Source of the DNA: Eggerthella sp. YY7918
GTDB taxonomy: Bacteria; Actinomycetota; Coriobacteriia; Coriobacteriales; Eggerthellaceae
Reading direction: 5' to 3'
Assembly: GCF_000270285.1 (NCBI RefSeq)
Contig: NC_015738.1
Coordinates: forward strand, 558,001-622,000
Length of the DNA stretch: 64,000 bases
Shown here one piece after another: positions 62,889 to 64,000 of this stretch. The notes beneath the pieces were generated by a model. The model ran no database searches. It was not told the DNA's origin and worked only from the letters and a program-made list of their open reading frames with translations. Position numbers and translations under genes: made by a program. Each line of letters starts with the position of its first letter. The first letter of the stretch is position 1.

Positions 62889-64000
62889 GTCATGGCGAAG
62901 GAACCCCAGACGGATATCCCCTCCATTCCTTCTACCTTGCACATCGGTATCGATGTGGGGTCGACCACCGTGAAGCTGGCTATCCTTGACGAAGCTCACA
63001 ACGTGAAGTTTTCCGTGTATCGCCGTCATCACGCTGACGTACGCGCCACGATTGTCGAGGTGCTGGAGGAGGCTGCGGCTGACTTTGGTAACGAGCGTAT
63101 GACCATCGCCATCACGGGTTCGGGTGGCTTGCTGCTCGCTCAGTGGTTGGGTGTGGAATTCGTACAGGAGGTTATCGCTTCCAAATCGGCGGTGGAAACG
63201 TTTATTCCCGCCACCGATGTGGCCATTGAATTGGGTGGCGAGGATGCGAAGATCATCTACTTCGACCAGGGCATCGAGCAGCGCATGAACGGCACGTGCG
63301 CCGGTGGTACCGGTGCGTTCATCGACCAGATGGCGGCGCTCTTGAACACCGACGCAGGCGGTTTGAACGAGCTCGCTCAGGGTGCGACTACCATCTATCC
63401 CATTGCCAGCCGCTGCGGCGTGTTTGCCAAAACCGACGTGCAGCCGCTGCTTAACGAGGGTGCGCGCAAAGAAGATATCGCTGCGTCTATCTTCCAGTCG
63501 GTCGTAACGCAAACCATTTCCGGTCTTGCATGCGGTCGCCCCATTCGCGGTCACGTGGCATTTCTCGGTGGCCCGTTGCAATATCTTCCCGAACTGAGAA
63601 AGCGCTTCTACGAAACGCTTGATCTGGATGACGAGCATATCATCGTACCCGATAACGCTCACCTGTTTGTGGCCTGCGGGTGCGCCATGGCAGGTGCGAC
63701 CAGCGAAACGGTGAAGTCCGAGCGCTTGGTCGACGTGCTTGACCGCTTGAAGAATCTTGGCGATATCCAGGGTTCCGAAGTGGTGCGTTTAGCCCCCTTG
63801 TTCGAGACTTCTGCCGACTATGAGGCATTTAAAGCTCGCCATGATGCCGAGTGTGTACGACGCGGTAGCCTCATGGACTACACAGGCACGGCCTACCTGG
63901 GCATCGATGCGGGTTCCACCACGTTCAAGGCCGCGCTCATCGGCGAGGACGGTGCGCTTTTGTGGTCGCACTATGCCAGCAATAAGGGTGACGTACTGGG
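62889..64000 (+). CDS. 2-hydroxyacyl-CoA dehydratase activator-like giant protein, 3' part outside window
   Basis: Open to the right edge. ATG 62889 follows AAAGGAGG by 5 nt; an earlier in-frame ATG at 62847 with GGAGAG is possible. Two ASKHA ATPase domains of the HgdC/BcrD type: the first with LHIGIDVGSTTVKLAILD, AIELGGEDAKIIYF, NGTCAGGTGAFIDQM (the Cys that ligates the [4Fe-4S] cluster between subunits) and SRCGVFAKTDVQ; the second starts with YLGIDAGSTTFKAALIG near residue 340. This tandem layout continues in homologues of more than 1000 residues with dehydratase-like parts. It is an ATP-driven electron injector; the client dehydratase is not visible. Confidence 0.88.

Noticed and set aside
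1-64000. tRNA, rRNA, CRISPR array, integrase or intact insertion sequence
   Set aside because: I looked for the usual signatures (T-arm motif, repeat-spacer pattern, transposase motifs) and saw none.

Overview
The window is a 64 kb piece of a high-GC chromosome. Its gene content points to an anaerobic actinobacterium of the class Coriobacteriia, probably Eggerthellaceae; this is inferred from protein families, not from a marker gene. The main hints are a UGA-containing (selenocysteine) formate dehydrogenase fused to NuoG-like Fe-S domains, a giant 2-hydroxyacyl-CoA dehydratase activator, an L-lactate dehydrogenase, meso-DAP dehydrogenase, and several surface proteins with LAxTG sorting signals. 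I found no rRNA, tRNA, CRISPR array, integrase or intact insertion sequence.

Layout. 1-6519: an import/export block on the minus strand (fused double ABC transporter running off the left edge, ECF transporter S, fused A-A and T subunits) with a divergent AraC regulator. It abuts a truncated cheR relic (6903-7277). 7452-12029: housekeeping (rsmI, a YgjP-like metallopeptidase, a secreted coiled-coil/lysozyme-like protein, metG). 12089-24326: seven tightly packed genes: hybrid histidine kinase, MoxR ATPase, DUF58, TgpA-like transglutaminase-fold membrane protein, a BspA-type leucine-rich-repeat protein, a REC-PAS-GGDEF-EAL protein and a stand-alone Hpt. Together they could form a four-step phosphorelay tied to c-di-GMP and to the cell surface. 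24374-29124: a TatD-type hydrolase interrupted by one in-frame UGA, a flavodoxin-fold reductase, rsmA, an AlbA_2 ATPase-like regulator and veg. 29843-37373: thrH, ldh, a flavoprotein/Fe-S subunit plus formate dehydrogenase, and ddh. 37491-40286: a beta-helix surface protein whose reading frame is set by a ten-G tract. 40351-48738: a PurF-like protein, an NhaC antiporter, a WYL regulator, a permease, and a lower-GC patch holding HIRAN and Fic proteins. 48933-54707: an MFS-CBS fusion, a deformylase-like protein, lysC, asd and tlyA. 54864-58401: a second LAxTG surface protein behind a promoter with a nine-G spacer tract, a c-di-GMP-I riboswitch and a leader terminator. 58512-64000: an AbrB/ParE toxin-antitoxin pair, a PFL (DUF711) protein, a CapA-type protein, a TetR regulator and the start of a 2-hydroxyacyl-CoA dehydratase activator.

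How the parts may work together. ThrH, LysC, Asd and Ddh cover parts of serine/threonine and DAP/lysine synthesis. The formate dehydrogenase and its flavoprotein partner form a soluble NAD(P)-linked redox unit. The strongest unusual signals are (i) two LAxTG surface proteins each controlled by a poly-G tract, one through reading frame and one through promoter spacer length, the second also under c-di-GMP control; (ii) a candidate selenocysteine in a TatD-family hydrolase, with a SECIS-like hairpin almost identically spaced to the one in the formate dehydrogenase of the same window; and (iii) the kinase-MoxR-LRR-EAL-Hpt operon. Several enzymes lack a key catalytic residue (PurF-like, transglutaminase, deformylase-like, GGDEF), so family names there should not be read as activities.
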